Translations under genes and position numbers: made by a program
Shown: piece after piece, positions 21,069-33,193 of the stretch
How the letters are laid out: every line of letters begins with the position of its first letter
How positions within the stretch are numbered: the first letter of the stretch is position 1
From: Aquilaria yunnanensis
Taxonomy: Eukaryota > Streptophyta > Magnoliopsida > Malvales > Thymelaeaceae
DNA length: 64,000 nt
Assembly: GCA_039654915.1 (NCBI GenBank)
Contig: CM077594.1
Location: forward strand, 100,144,893 to 100,208,892
Direction of reading: 5' to 3'
The notes under the pieces: model-generated
The model's database searches: none
Seen by the model: only the letters and a program-made list of their open reading frames with translations
What the model was told of the DNA's origin: nothing

Positions 21069-24000
21069 ATGAACGTAATCACCTCCACTGTTTCTTCCAT
21101 TTCCCATGCAATATTACTACTATTGCATGAAAATAAAAGAAGTCTCCTAATCACCTTCTCCATTTTTCTCATCTTCGGAACAGCAAATTCCAACGCCATT
21201 CCCTTCCCTTCTCACTTCTCAAAAATCCCTCGAACCCCGTTGAATGCTGACTTCCAGCCCTCCGTCCACTCCAGCTTGGCCCAGGCTATCTCCGCTCGAG
21301 CCGCCGCCTTCAATCTCACGCTCTCTCGCCATAAGCCATTCACCGTCTCCGCCGGGAGCCCCGTCATCGACTGCCTCGAGCTGCTCGACGACACCATTGA
21401 CCAGCTCACTAACGTCGTCGACGGCCGGACCGATCATAATGCTGTCAGCCCTAACGACGTGCTGACGTGGCTCAGCGCCGCGCTGACCAACCAAGAAACC
21501 TGCGTTGAGAGCCTTCGGAGTTATGACTCGGAGGTGGAGAGAGGTGTGCTGGAGTCGACGTCGAGTAATTTGAGCCGGTCCATAAGCGAGTCGCTGGCCC
21601 TTTACGCGACTCGGGCTGAGCCGACCCGCGGGGGAGGGCGGAGGCTTCTGAAGAACAATGGTTTCCCGAAGTGGGTTTCGGCATCGGAAAGGCTGCTCCT
21701 GGAGGCGCCGGTAGAGGAGCTGGTCGCACACGCGGTGGTGGCGAAGGACGGGAGTGGAACACATGGCACGATTAGGGAGGCGGTGGCTTCGTTGGCTGCG
21801 GGGGGAGACGGCAGGACGGTAATTTACGTGAAAGCGGGTACTTATCATGAATATCTGAAGATTCCGACTAAGCAAAAGAACGTGATGTTAGTTGGTGATG
21901 GGAAAGGAAAAACGGTAATTGTCGGAGATCGGAGCTCCGAGGAGGGCTCGACGACATACCAGTCTGCCACTGTTGGTAAGCACTATCACCAACTTGCTAG
22001 TAGTATGTACTCCCACCGTCTCGTTGCTCTTTTATTTTTTTATTAGAATTTAATTTTTAAATATATTTATATTAATCTAAATTAAAAAAATAAATCATAT
22101 TTAGAAACAACCTAAGATACATAAAGCGGAAGCAGCTCAAGAGCCGCAGATACAGGTACCATGTTAATATAACTTCTTTTATTTATTTACAAGTTAATAT
22201 TTAAAAGATAAAAAATGCTTACTTGCTATACAAATGGTGTTGGTATGTTTTGAAAAAAGAAAATTTAATACAAAAATAAAAAGGGGTAACAGAAATAAAA
22301 GTATAAGAAAAACAATAGTGACAAAGAAAAGAGAGCAACTGTCATGTAGAACTATGGTGGACCCACTCTCAAAAACCTTGACATGACGTGAAGTAAGAAA
22401 GTGTGCTTTAATTCTTGAAAACAAGTCGTTACAATGCCAATAAAAAAACAAATTGAAACAATACAATCAAGGAGCATTGGATTCACGAATTTAAATTTTA
22501 AAAAGCATGATTTGATCACTAATTCACTCTAAATTCATGAATTCGTGTTTTGAAATTCAATTCGTAGCTTTGTTGCATGAATCCTACAACTAAGGAAACT
22601 GCTCCATCTATTTTAAATTTTTTTGCATCATTTTAGTTTTTTTTTTAACTTAAATTTGACTTAAATAAATTTTTATTAATATTTATTTAAATTTTTTAAA
22701 CATTATATTTATAAACTAAAAAATTATAGTTTTTAAAAATAATTTATAAAAAACTAATAAATATTAATATAAATATATTTAATTCAAATTTATAAGTTAA
22801 AAAAAAAAGCTAAATCAGAGGTAGTATAATATTTAAAGTTTTATCATATAAAAATTTATATTTTATGATAAATTTTGAGAAAAATAAAATTATAAATTAG
22901 TCAATTAATTAATATAAATAGTAAAAATGATAGTTTTTATGAGATAGAGTAGGTATATTAGAAAAATTGAAGTACCCGTAGTAATTTTGTTTGACCCATG
23001 TTTGAGAATATTCAACCTTTTAGAGTCAAAACGAAGTCGATTTTTCACGAGAAAAAAAAAACAAAGAATTCGATAGAATGAATCCAATCAGTATTCGTAC
23101 TTTATTGCATTTGATTTAATTTGCTACTGTTTAAACTTCAGTTCTTCATGCGGCGTCTTCCAACTTAGGATGAGAGATATAACGTTTTAGAGTACTATTA
23201 TTTTGTAATTATTCTTATCTTGAATTTTTGGATTATTCCTATAATATACTCTTACCAAAAGGTCGTATAAGCTAGCCAGAAAAGTTGGCCAAGGCTCCTG
23301 TATCGTATTATTAGAGCTTCACTAGATTGCAGCTTGCACGTTGCTGTGAGGTGATCGATGAAGATATAATTTTTTATACCTATTATATGTAATGAGAAAA
23401 AAAATACTGAAAAATATTATGAGTTTAAAAATAAAATATGATCAATATAAAAGGTCTAAAAAAATTAAATTATTGGAATATGATTGTAATAAATTTGATA
23501 AATAGAAAATATATAATATATGATTAATATAGTGAATTTAGGTTTTTAAGGGAAATCAGTGTCTTAAGGACTATTAATAAAAGTTAGGGGCTTAAAACAC
23601 AATAATCAAAAGTTTAGAAAAAAGTGGTAAAATGCCTATTTTGAAAGTTTGAGAACCAGAAATATGAAAATATCACAGCAAATAAATAGAGGATCAGTAA
23701 AAAAAACTCAAAAGAAACAGGAACAATAAGCCAAAAGAATTAAAAAAATAAAAAATAAAAAACTCCACAAAAAAAATTTAGGCAAAAAAAGCCAAATGCA
23801 AAAAATAAAAAACATGTAAAAAAACAAACCAAATAAAAAAAAAAGATAAAGTGGTATTGTAGCATGAGTGACACTGTTCATAGTGTCACATCTAACCCTT
23901 AGTGTTTTAGTTAATATAATATAATGTGGTTCACAAGTATTGATGTGATTTCAGTTATTGTTGAACCAGAAAAGTAATTTATACACATCCTTTCAAGAAA

Positions 24001-25739
24001 AACAAATTAAAACATGCTTACATATATAAAATGTCACTTTTATTTCATGCCATTAATTGTAGAATTGCTTTATTATCTTCCTTATCATTAACACAAGCAC
24101 AGGCAGAAATATGTACCTCTTATTTTTTAACAAGCTTTTGTCAAGAAAACTATATCATTACAAGCATGGGGGAGATTATTTTTAAATTCATGAAATTGGT
24201 CATACAAATCCCATAGCAACCCATGATTAAATTAGCCTAGATTAATTTTCCATTCCCTTTTTTCCTACCGATATATCTCCTTCAATATGTTTTATGCAAT
24301 TTAAACAATTGTAAATTAATACTCCATCGGTTTTAAAAAGATGAAAATTTTTTTTGCCACCCCAAAAAAGAATGAAACCATTTTAGAAAATTTTTAAAAT
24401 TTAGTTTACCTTACTATCAGCCTTATTTAAATTCTCAATACACAAAATTCAAAAAGAATATATTTTTAATATTCATTAAAACTTTCACCGCACAAAACCA
24501 AAAGGGATAATTTATTTCTTTAGTTATCATTTAAACTCTTACTGTGCACAACCTAGGAAAAAATCTTCTTAAAATTTTAGTTTTAAGGGTAAAAATTAAA
24601 ATATATATATAAATTACAAATATTTTAATTGCCATAACAAGATAAATGATACTCCCTCCATTCATATTAGTTGTCCCTTTTACCTCTTTTTACTAAAGTT
24701 TAACTTAAATATATTTATATTAATATGAATTGAAAAAAATTCTAAAAAATGATATTTAGAAACTAGAATTTTTAAAGTTTCATTTTTATATAAAAAGTTC
24801 ACATTTTTATGATAAATTTTAAGAGAAATAAAATCATAAATTAATTGCTGTGAATAGTAAAAAAGACAACTTTTGTAAAACAGATGGAGTATTTTTTATG
24901 GGATAGAAAGAATAGGCTGCAAGGCTTGGATTTCTAGGGTTTACAACTGATTATGATAACCAGGGGCCATGCATAATTTCATTTTAAAATTCAATTGGCA
25001 TTAAGAGAGAGCTTGCAACTGATATTGATTGTACGTGACTTCAGGGGCCATGGGGGACGGATTCATGGCTCGAGACATAACGTTCGTCAACAGCGCCGGC
25101 CCCTCGAAGCATCAAGCTGTGGCCCTCCGTGTCGGAGCAGATAAAGCCGTAATCTACCGCTGCTCCGCAGTAGGTTACCAAGACACTCTCTACGCCTACT
25201 CCAAGCGCCAATTCTACCGCGAAACCGACATTTACGGCACCGTCGACTTCATCTTCGGCAACGCCGCCGCCGTCTTCCAGAGCTGCGGCATCTTCCCCCG
25301 CAAACCCTTGAACGCCGACAACTTCATCACCGCCCAGGGCCGCACCAGCCCATACCAGAACACCGGCTTCTCCATCCACAACTGCCGGATCAGCGCTGCA
25401 GACGACCTCGCTCCGGCCAAATCTAAGATCCGGACGTTTCTGGGGAGGCCGTGGAAGCAGTACTCGAGAACGGTGATCATGCAGTCTTTCATGGACGACT
25501 CCATTCATCCTTCAGGATGGTCGCCGTGGTCCGGCGGATTCGCTCTGAAGACACTGTATTACGGCGAATACTTGAATTCGGGGCCCGGAGCTGCGACTTC
25601 AGGGAGAGTCAATTGGCCCGGATACCATCCTGCGATGAGTCCCAGAGAGGCAGAAGGTTTCACGGTGGCTGGGTTCATCGATGGAAATATGTGGTTGCCG
25701 GCAACAGGGGTTTCGTTCGACTCTGGATTGATTGGCTAA
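21069..25739 (+). CDS. Pectinesterase / pectinesterase inhibitor (type-I PME), two exons
   Basis: Removes methyl esters from homogalacturonan in the cell wall. Exons 21069-21975 and 25045-25739 join in phase (G|GG) to 533 aa. The ATG at 21069 is the first in frame, after a CT-rich leader. Order: hydrophobic signal anchor (about residues 25-40); PMEI-like pro-region (about 60-185, Cys102 and Cys145 visible); processing motif RRLL at 191-194; catalytic domain from about 220. Key motifs: GTYHEY (257-262), QAVALR with Gln326, QDTLY with Gln348 and Asp349, DFIFG with Asp370, and LGRPWK with Arg437 and Trp439. All active-site residues are present. The intron sits after ATVG, a position common in type-I PMEs, but at 3069 bp is unusually long and full of MITEs. 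The codons are GC-rich against AT-rich surroundings. The protein should be secreted after subtilase cleavage at RRLL. Which PME paralogue it is cannot be said. Confidence 0.93.
22008..22951. mobile_element. Stowaway-type MITE split by a later insertion, in the pectinesterase intron
   Basis: The left half (22008 to about 22112, starting TACTCCCACCG) and right half (about 22829-22951, ending in GAGATAGAGTA) match the two halves of the intact copy at 24650-24891. Matching blocks are AAATATATTTATATTAAT and CATATTTAGAAAC on the left, TATGATAAATTTTGAGA and AAAATTATAAATTA on the right. About 716 bp separate them, including another inverted-repeat element at about 22599-22827. The split-by-insertion reading is inferred from this matching. 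Confidence 0.5.
22599..22827. mobile_element. MITE-like inverted repeat in the pectinesterase intron
   Basis: The left arm from CTCCATCTATTTTA and the right arm ending in AATCAGAGGTAGTA are approximate reverse complements, with TTTTTTTTAACTTA and TTTATTAATATTTAT blocks paired. The TA-bounded CTCC(A/C)TC-type ends resemble Stowaway elements. No coding potential. Confidence 0.5.
22960..24649. other. Remaining pectinesterase intron DNA
   Basis: Very AT-rich and low in complexity, with A-rich stretches around 23690-23850. A fragment starting ATACTCCATCGG at about 24320 looks like one end of another Stowaway copy. No coding region seen. Confidence 0.45.
24650..24891. mobile_element. Stowaway-type MITE in the pectinesterase intron
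   Basis: TA-flanked ends: TACTCCCTCCATTC on the left and TACTCCATCTGTTT read inward from the right. Shared subterminal AGTTGTC(C/T)TTTT blocks confirm the inverted repeat. Length (about 242 bp), TA borders and CTCCCTCC tip match Stowaway/Tc1-mariner MITEs. It ends about 150 bp before the exon 2 acceptor. Confidence 0.8.
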
Positions 25740-26146
25740 TTAATGTGATAATTACAGATTAATTCATTATAAAGTGGGGTTTAAGAAACGCAAGTTTGGC
25801 CATTATCTTTTTAAGAAAAAAAAAAAAACTTTTCCTTTTTTTTCGTCTTTTTTAGTGAAAAAGAATAAGGTTTTGGAAATTGAAAATATGTTGGATATGT
25901 TTGCTTTTAACGAAGTGAAACGTTGCAGAACTCAGCCAAAGGGACAGTTCCTTGGTCTGTAAGCAAGTTGTAATTTGTCCTCACTTTCATTTGGCGATGT
26001 ATCCTTTTGCGTGTAGATACAAATTCACTTTAGTGAAATGTAATATAATTGAAATCATGACCGCTATATATATGTGTGTGTGTATGTGTTATGGGTGATT
26101 ATGATTTAGTTATTGACTCACATATTCTCTGGCCTCATGATTTTGA
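25740..26146 (+). other. 3' UTR and downstream flank of the pectinesterase gene
   Basis: The sequence after the stop is T- and A-rich with a GT/TA microsatellite near 26068-26085. No gene seen. Poly-A position not determined. Confidence 0.45.
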
Positions 26147-26149
26147 GTG

Positions 26150-26465
26150 TTGGCGCAAATAACCTTCAATTCGCGGTCTCATGTCATGTCCCTCATCAAC
26201 TGTATCAGTTATTTAAGCTCCCTCCTTGTTGTAGACCTTTCTCATAATCACCTTTCCGGGAGCCTGCCAAGAAACTTGTCGGCCAATTTTCTAGTGTGGG
26301 AAACATTCCTGAAAACAACATTGGTGAATCAGTTGATCATTCTTTCAACCACTTGGCAGGTCACCACATCCCTGACCAAAAACCATGTCAAGCTTGACCT
26401 TCTTGAGTCACTTGAATTTGTCTCATAGAAATCCAAGTAGCCACGTCCCTTCAAGCGCTTAGTTA
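26150..26465 (+). pseudogene. Leucine-rich-repeat protein fragment, broken
   Basis: One frame reads LLVVDLSHNHLSGSLPRNLS (about 26222-26281), an extracellular plant-type LRR. After a frame change, LSHLNLSHRNPSSHVPSSA ends in a stop (about 26405-26462). These look like pieces of neighbouring LRRs (pattern LxxLxLSxNxLSGxxP) of a receptor-like protein or kinase. No start, signal peptide, membrane segment or kinase domain is nearby. Function is lost. Confidence 0.6.
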
Positions 26466-26744
26466 CAATTAAAGAGGAATTGTACTATGTAAAAATTTTT
26501 AAAATTCAAAAATGTTTTATCATTAGACGCCATGGATTGTGGCTGCAGACTGCGACCGATGGCGGCTCCTCTAGATTTAAGAGAGATTCCTCACAATTAA
26601 TTATCTAAGGCCATTCAAATTTGTTAAAAGTGATGTTATCACTCTAAGATTTTAAAACATATACTTTTAACTTTTTTTTATTAGCCTTTTAACAGACAAT
26701 AACATATCCACTCTAATTTGAAACTTTAGTGTCATAGTCGCTCC

Positions 26745-28378
26745 CAGTGGTGGAGTTTGGAATTTCATCTAAGGTGAGCCAATAATATAAAAGAAATTAT
26801 TTATACTACAATATTTTAGTAAAATATTCTATAGCATAAAAAAAAATAATAGTGTTTACAATTTAAATTGTGCACGACACTATTTCAGATTAATAAAATC
26901 TCTCAGAATAAAGTCCAGATAAAAAGTCTCTATAATATCCAGTTCAAGTAAATAACCAAATTGTCAACAAGAAACTCATTATTTATTTTGTTGCGTAGCT
27001 AGGTTTCCATAATTTTCATAGCTCAAAATATACGTTCACTAGTATAGGAGTAGATACTGAAAGAGTTAAGATAAGACAAGTTAACCTATTAACCAAGGTT
27101 GTTAACGTCCCGATCCAAATCTTAGGATCTCACGAAACTATGATCTAATATCATGAAATTTTATCAGAAAGTAATAAGAACAGTGATATGATAGGATCAG
27201 GTAGGATCCTGATTAAGATCTTAATATCAGTAGGATCTTTCAATCCTATCATTCTTACTTCGTATTGATTTTTGTTGGTTACACTTGTATATTAACTCAA
27301 ATTAGAAATTTTAAGTTATTGGGTTCTTATTGCTCAAGTTAGGCTACCCAAGCTAGTGGTTATATAACTTAAATTATGAAGTAAACTAAAAAAGAAAAAG
27401 AATTTGTGTTAGTTATGTTTGTTTATGAATTTTTTTTATACTTGTGTTGATTATTGCATTAGTTATGCTAATGTATGCTCTATTAGGCTCGAGCTTTATT
27501 TGTATTGTAACACTAATTTTGTTGTATCATTGTTATGTCACTTAAAATTTTATTAAGTGTCTAATATGATTGGTTTTCTATATGAATTTTATTATTTATT
27601 ATAAAAATTTTGATCTTTTAGTAGGATCTTATAATCTACGATCCGATTTTTCAATCCCGATCTTGTATGATGAAAAATGATTTTGGATAGGATCCCGATC
27701 TTACCTACCTTGATATTAACAATATAATATTGGCTTGACTTTTTGTCTCTACTAAACCTTTATGTAATTCCACAATAAATGACAATTTTCACATTGAAGG
27801 ATGACTGAGCGCATCAACCTGAAAACGCTTCAACTGGATTTACAATGTCTCTAGTTTTTGTTCGTAAAATCAGGAGAATAAGACTTTTTTTTGCAATGCT
27901 TCAAATAACATAATTTAAAAGGCTTTATAACCATCTTTTGGATCCAAACTCGTCCTAAGCTTCAAAAGTTAAACCATTTTGTTATCAAATCCGAACCATA
28001 TTTTCTTTAACTAAAAATTTATAACTTCATTAAATATGTCAAAATGATAGTTATGCTATGTTTTAATGTTATCTCATTGTCAATTGCATTGGCCTTCAAA
28101 ATATGAAGTACTAAGATCAGGTGGAGACACCAATGAATTTTTTGGCATAAGTTTTTCTTTTTTTGTGTAGTGGATTAGTGCACTAGGAACTAAAATAAAT
28201 AAAGTGACCTTCAATTAATTATATAAAAATAAATGGGCCCATAAAAATTTAACAAGAATAGTGAAAAAATGGTCTACTTTTTTTTTTATAAGATGTATAA
28301 TTTAATACTACATATTATAAATTCAAAATTTTAAGATGGGCCTTAGCCCACCTCGATAATAATATAACTCCACCACTG
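26745..28378 (-). mobile_element. hAT transposon remnant (about 1.6 kb) with a younger element inside
   Basis: The ends CAGTGGTGGAGTT are inverted and 13 bp long (26745 and 28378). On the minus strand, about 26885-27045 encodes with stops AMKIMET-stop-LRNKINNEFLVDNLVIYL, matching the C-terminal dimerisation region of zinc-finger hAT transposases (usual form AMKIxKTxLRNKMxDEFLxDxLVxYIE). The flanking octamers GTCGCTCC and GCTTCTCC agree at only five of eight positions, so the target duplication has decayed. The element at 27094-27712 sits inside. Confidence 0.7.
27094..27712. mobile_element. Nested hAT-like element (619 bp)
   Basis: Ends read CAAGGTTGTTAACG on the left and CAAGGTAGGTAAGA inward from the right; GATCC blocks pair just inside. 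The flanking octamers are CTATTAAC (27086-27093) and ATATTAAC (27713-27720), seven of eight identical. Many GATC(C/T)TA motifs recur at both ends, as subterminal transposase-binding repeats do in hAT elements. No coding region. Confidence 0.65.
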
Positions 28379-29590
28379 GCTTCTCCTATACTATAATATT
28401 AGTGGTACACTCAGGAAAAAAGTATTTAGTGATGAATTTGAGCCTACTTGAAAATTTGATAATTTTGCATTAAAACAATGACCAAACTACAAAACAACTG
28501 AGGAAATTAAAGGGCCTTTTATAATGCTGCAACTGTTTAACTATGATAGTTGTCACAGAAACATTTGAATCGTTAGATTAGGAAAAGTAACGTCAGCCAT
28601 TGGATGATAGCTCATAGGTTAACTAGTAACCTGCTTATGCCATAACATTAATTGTGGGTTTCTGATTTGAGGGAGATAAAAAAAAATTAAAAAATATATA
28701 CAATTTGAAAAACGTGGGTGAAAACAAAGTCCAACCAATTAAGGGCAAAACTCATCCAAAGCTTGGTAGGGTAATGAGTTGGATTTAAGTAGAGAGTCGA
28801 GCATAACATTGTTGAAGATTGGTGAGAAATGATATTGTGTAGAAAAGGGATTCAGCACCGAAAAAATGACAAGGAGTAAGGCAAGAAGTTCATAATCTTT
28901 GAAAAAACAAGCTTACATTTTTGCGGCATGGAGTATAATGAGTGTAGGTTTTAGAGGAATTAGTGGAATTATATTCGATGTAGGTTATTGGTTTGTGAAA
29001 TTAGGTTAGAGCTATTGTGATTCATATGTGTGTATCGTACTTGTTGGGTTGTTGACGATTTTTCATGGGTATAAACCCATTTGTGTAAGGGGGAGCGCAT
29101 GTTTTAGGCAATGTAATAAAAAGATATTTGATGATGTAAAAATATGTTTTGGGATGAAAAAAAGTGATTTTCCAAGCAAAAAAGGCAATGGGTCTATAAC
29201 ACCTTTAATGTATACTTTGTTGTTTTTTCAAAAGCAATAGACATTTTTGTAATAGTCATATCACTTTTTTTTAATTATGACAAAAATTTGTTGTTATGTT
29301 TATGTTACGTGTGACAATGAGAAAAGAATTATCATGTTGTATAGTAGGGAAAGGGAAGAAGTTTCAAGCTTGAGAAAAAGTAAAAGAAATGAACAACATT
29401 GTGATGCCAGACTTCCGAGTGCATGGAACAATTACCAGGGAGTATCATGACATTGGTTATTCTTGTATGCTATGTATATATGTTATACTTGTGTTGGTAA
29501 GGCTTTAATGAATTTACTGTAGGAAAGCGGAAGGGAAAGATGCAAACACGCTAAAGTTGTGTACGATAATGTAGTAAGTGTTTTATTTTG
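28379..29590. other. Left flank of the transposon-gene island
   Basis: No recognisable gene. It may hold the 5' end or terminal repeat of the element carrying the Ulp1-like gene, but a convincing matching inverted copy was not found. Confidence 0.35.
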
Positions 29591-32500
29591 CATTGAATTT
29601 GGAATTTTCTATAATAAAAGGTAAAATTATTATGAGATTACTATATGTACAAGCTTGTAAGGAGTGTTGGTTGAAAATGTCTGTTGATTAGAAAAATAAG
29701 TTTGCAAACAAAGTGCATGAGAAGGGAAAATTAAAGTTAAAAGTGTAAGGTATCTTCCTTTTATGTGATGATGAGAAAGCTTTCGGAAGAGAAAGTTGAA
29801 ATATTAAAAGATACAGATTTTGGGAGCTTGTTAAGTATAAAATCACATTCAATATGGATAGGATTGTTGACTTTCTTCTAAAATTTTGATGTAAAGAAAA
29901 GGACAATTCGTATAAATAGGAGAAAGTACAAGGTCACAACAGAGGACTTTACGAATATTATGGGGATTAAAAATGGCAAGGAATGAATTAAATTGCATTA
30001 AAAGATAGAACCCAAAAAGCATTTGGTGGCTTACAATTGTAACAAAGGCCAGGACAAAAAGTGGATTGTCAGCAAAGAAGTGGTGGAGCGGGATTTGTTG
30101 AAGAGTAGTGATCTAGATAAGGTCCGTAGAATAGTTACTAATTATTGTATGACGAATATGATATGTCCATATATTTGTAGTCAAATTGGTGGGGCACATC
30201 TAGCAAGTGTTGGGGACATTAGGAAAATTAGGGAGAAGGCCTGGGCAACATTTACAGCTCATCAATCGATAGCCGGATTAACAAGTGGTAGACCAAGAAG
30301 CATCAGAAGTTGACTAGTTGTGCACTATTCTTACAAGTTATTATTAATATGGCCTTTTCTAAATTGGTGAATTTTTATTGTCTTGTATAAATCAACGTTT
30401 ATAGTATATAGACCAATTTTTATGTTACTAATGTGGATAGAGGTTTTATGTGAGAAAAGCTGCTATTAGTGTGTTGAAGATTGATAGTTTGACCCTCATA
30501 GTGGTTTAGCTTAACATCCAAATAACAAAGAAGTTGTTGGCAAAAATTGATACAAAGGTAATACTTTAAATACATGAAATGGCCATTGCATGGGCACATT
30601 TTCATTTGTCTAGAATAATAGCAAATGTATATGTTGCAGGTTCTAAAGGAGGAAGATGGGATGGAGGATGGAAATTCTATGAATGAAAAAGAGGAAAATG
30701 TACATGTGGATGAAGTAGAAGAAAAAAGACATAATGATGATGATAATCAGAGGATGTATGAACATGATGATATAAAGGAGCAAGAGTACAACTCAGACAT
30801 AAACTAAAAGCAAGAAACTACTGCGATGGAAAGTGTTGTTAGGGAGAAAAGGCAAAAAACATTAGAAAGGCACAAGCAGGTCATAGAGGAAATGACAAAG
30901 TTGGATAAGTTAGCTGAAGAAGTGGGGGATATTATGTTAAAGGTCAGAAAATTGAGAATTGATGTTACCATGATTAGATTAATACATAAGATTATGAAGG
31001 CAAAAATGGAAAAGATTGCCTAAGACATTATTGTGCATATTGTAGAAAAGGGAATGAGATGCGTAAGGGATGAGGGGTTGGAAACACATGCGTCTAATAA
31101 ACCAACATTGAAAAAGGTTTCCGATGCATGTCCGAGTGATCACGATCCTAAACTGTATGATGTTGGATGTCCTGAAAACATTGAAGGTGTGGAGGATGGA
31201 ACACCTAAAAAGAAGGAGAAGTTGTTTGATAACATGGGAACTAGGAAAAAGAAGAAGAAACTTAGAAAAGAATCTCATGAGAGGAAAAAGGATGACAAAG
31301 AGGTTTGTTTCCCAAAAGTGAAAGAATCGGAATCTTCTGTTAATGCTAGTATGGTGAGCTCTTGCAAGAAGAAGTTGCGGGTTGATAATGAGGAAGATGG
31401 CTTGAAGATTGATGGTGAGACATCAGATAAGATTGTGGAAAATGAAGAGATAATTTGTGAACATTTTTTAAATTTCCCTTTCATTTTTACAATTGGATTT
31501 TTGGGTAGTTCAAGAAGTAATTGTTGTATTTGCACTAAAAACAAAAAATGAATAGGAGGTTCAAATTTTTGTTAGGTTAAGATGAAATGGGAAGAAAGTC
31601 TAATAGGGATATGAGACTATTGTATTTTCAGAAATAACCATTCTGCATTGTTGTGAGGAATGACAATTCTTTTGGGGAAAGGTTCTGGGCCGAACCTTAT
31701 GTTGTGGAAGCCCCTATTGATAAAATTACACACTCGGTTATCCAATATGTTTTGACAGAAGACTTAGAGGACATGAGGTTTGCTATTCTTCTTCATCTTA
31801 CAATAGCTTGATTATAAATTCAATGGTTCAGGACTTATTTTTATGGCATGTTAAGTGATGTTATTGCTATATCACCCTCCAGAATAGAATTGCTAAAAAA
31901 AGACGTGTGTACATTAAGGCCATGTAAGCAGCTTGTATCCACAGTCATAAGCTACATGATGATGGTTTTGTGTGTGAATGAGAAAGGCTTGAAGGATGAA
32001 GTACGCTTTTGGTGGCTTTTGGTTGAATTTTCGATTCGTATGTCGGTAAATTTGCCTAAAATTGAAGACTATATATTGTTTGCATTTTAAGATGACATTT
32101 TGCTTGACATAGCATGCCATCCTATCTGGTGAACTAAATGCATTAGAAAAAACTATCGACCATGGTTGGCTTGGCTTAGACACGAGAACTAGGCAACAAC
32201 TTTAGAAGGTATGGTTAACAGAAAGTTCATTTGAGCATATATTATTGAAATTAACTAGAATTATTAAATTATTATATTTATGTTGTAAATTTATGTTCCA
32301 ATGTATGATCGACCTCGCAAACACTTTTTCTTGGTCATTCTTGACATATTGGGTAAGGAGATTCAGGTCACCTAATAAACCTATGCATGAGTACAATCAA
32401 TGGATATAACATATTATAAGTCCTGACACATGATATTATGTTTTAACTTTGGATTGTGTCTGTGAGGATAATAGTGTTGATGTTATAATTGTAGGTGAAA

Positions 32501-32700
32501 GTGTTAGAGTACATTTTGCAACCAAAAGGGTATTGTTTTTTGAACTTTAGATCGGTTAGAGTTAGGGTTACCAAGCAACCCATTTGTTATGATTATAGCA
32601 TTTTCACTTGTTTGCTAATGAAAAAGTCGGAGGTTGCCACACAGTACAACGACATTACGGTATAGTTTTCTTAGCTAAGGTTGTTAGATGTCCATGTTAA
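29590..32700 (+). pseudogene. Transposon-borne Ulp1 (C48)-like protease gene, decayed
   Basis: A chain of short + frames with stops. FGSLLSIKSHSIW near 29818 and RINRRKYKVTTEDFTNIMGI near 29908 match the N-terminal region common in plant transposon Ulp1 proteins. Acidic and Lys-rich linkers follow (30625-30807, 30826-31023, 31033-31551). Near 31685 WAEP-like YVVEAPIDKITHSVIQYVL is seen. The protease core is recognisable: YVPMYDRPRKHFFLVILD (about 32293-32345, carrying the expected catalytic His) and VRVTKQPICYDYSIFTC (about 32560-32610), where family members have DCG(I/V)F. The catalytic Cys is therefore replaced by Ser and the preceding Asp by Tyr. Ulp1 enzymes cut SUMO from proteins; MULEs often carry such genes. 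With the stops and lost Cys no activity is expected. Confidence 0.65.
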
Positions 32701-33193
32701 CATACAATTGCAATTGACTTACTGTGCATGTGTTATAGTGGGATAGCCATCAGTAACGATGTTATTTGCTAGTTGGCTAATTGAGAGGTAACGGGAATCA
32801 CAATGATGAACTTCTGGAGAATGCAACAAGTTTGTGGCATAAGGCAAAAGTGGTACATCATGAGCATCTAGTTATCCTCATAAAAGATATACTGTCATCA
32901 GGTGACCTGCCTATGAAACCCAGGAGAACAAAAGGTGCAAAAGCTTAGGATGTTAAATGTGAAGGCCTCGCAACTTTTGCATCTGTTGAGGTGTCGAACA
33001 AGGCAAATGGCAGGGGTCAAGATAAAGGGAAAGCCATAAAAAAGGCTTGAAATGTGTATTTCAAATGTAGAAATGCATTCATGTTGTGCTAATAGGCAAT
33101 TAGAGGGTAGAAAAAATGTTTATGTAGGCAGAAAACTGATGGGGCTTCAATCGTAATTTACTGGCAAAAAAAATTTATAAAGGTGATTATCAT

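Noticed and set aside
21219..21875. 218-codon frame on the minus strand
   Set aside because: Shadow of the GC-rich pectinesterase exon 1; the plus strand carries all PME motifs. The same holds for the minus-strand frame 25041-25508 opposite exon 2.
30023..31551. Series of Glu/Lys-rich frames as independent small genes
   Set aside because: They line up as linker pieces of one decayed Ulp1-type transposon gene.
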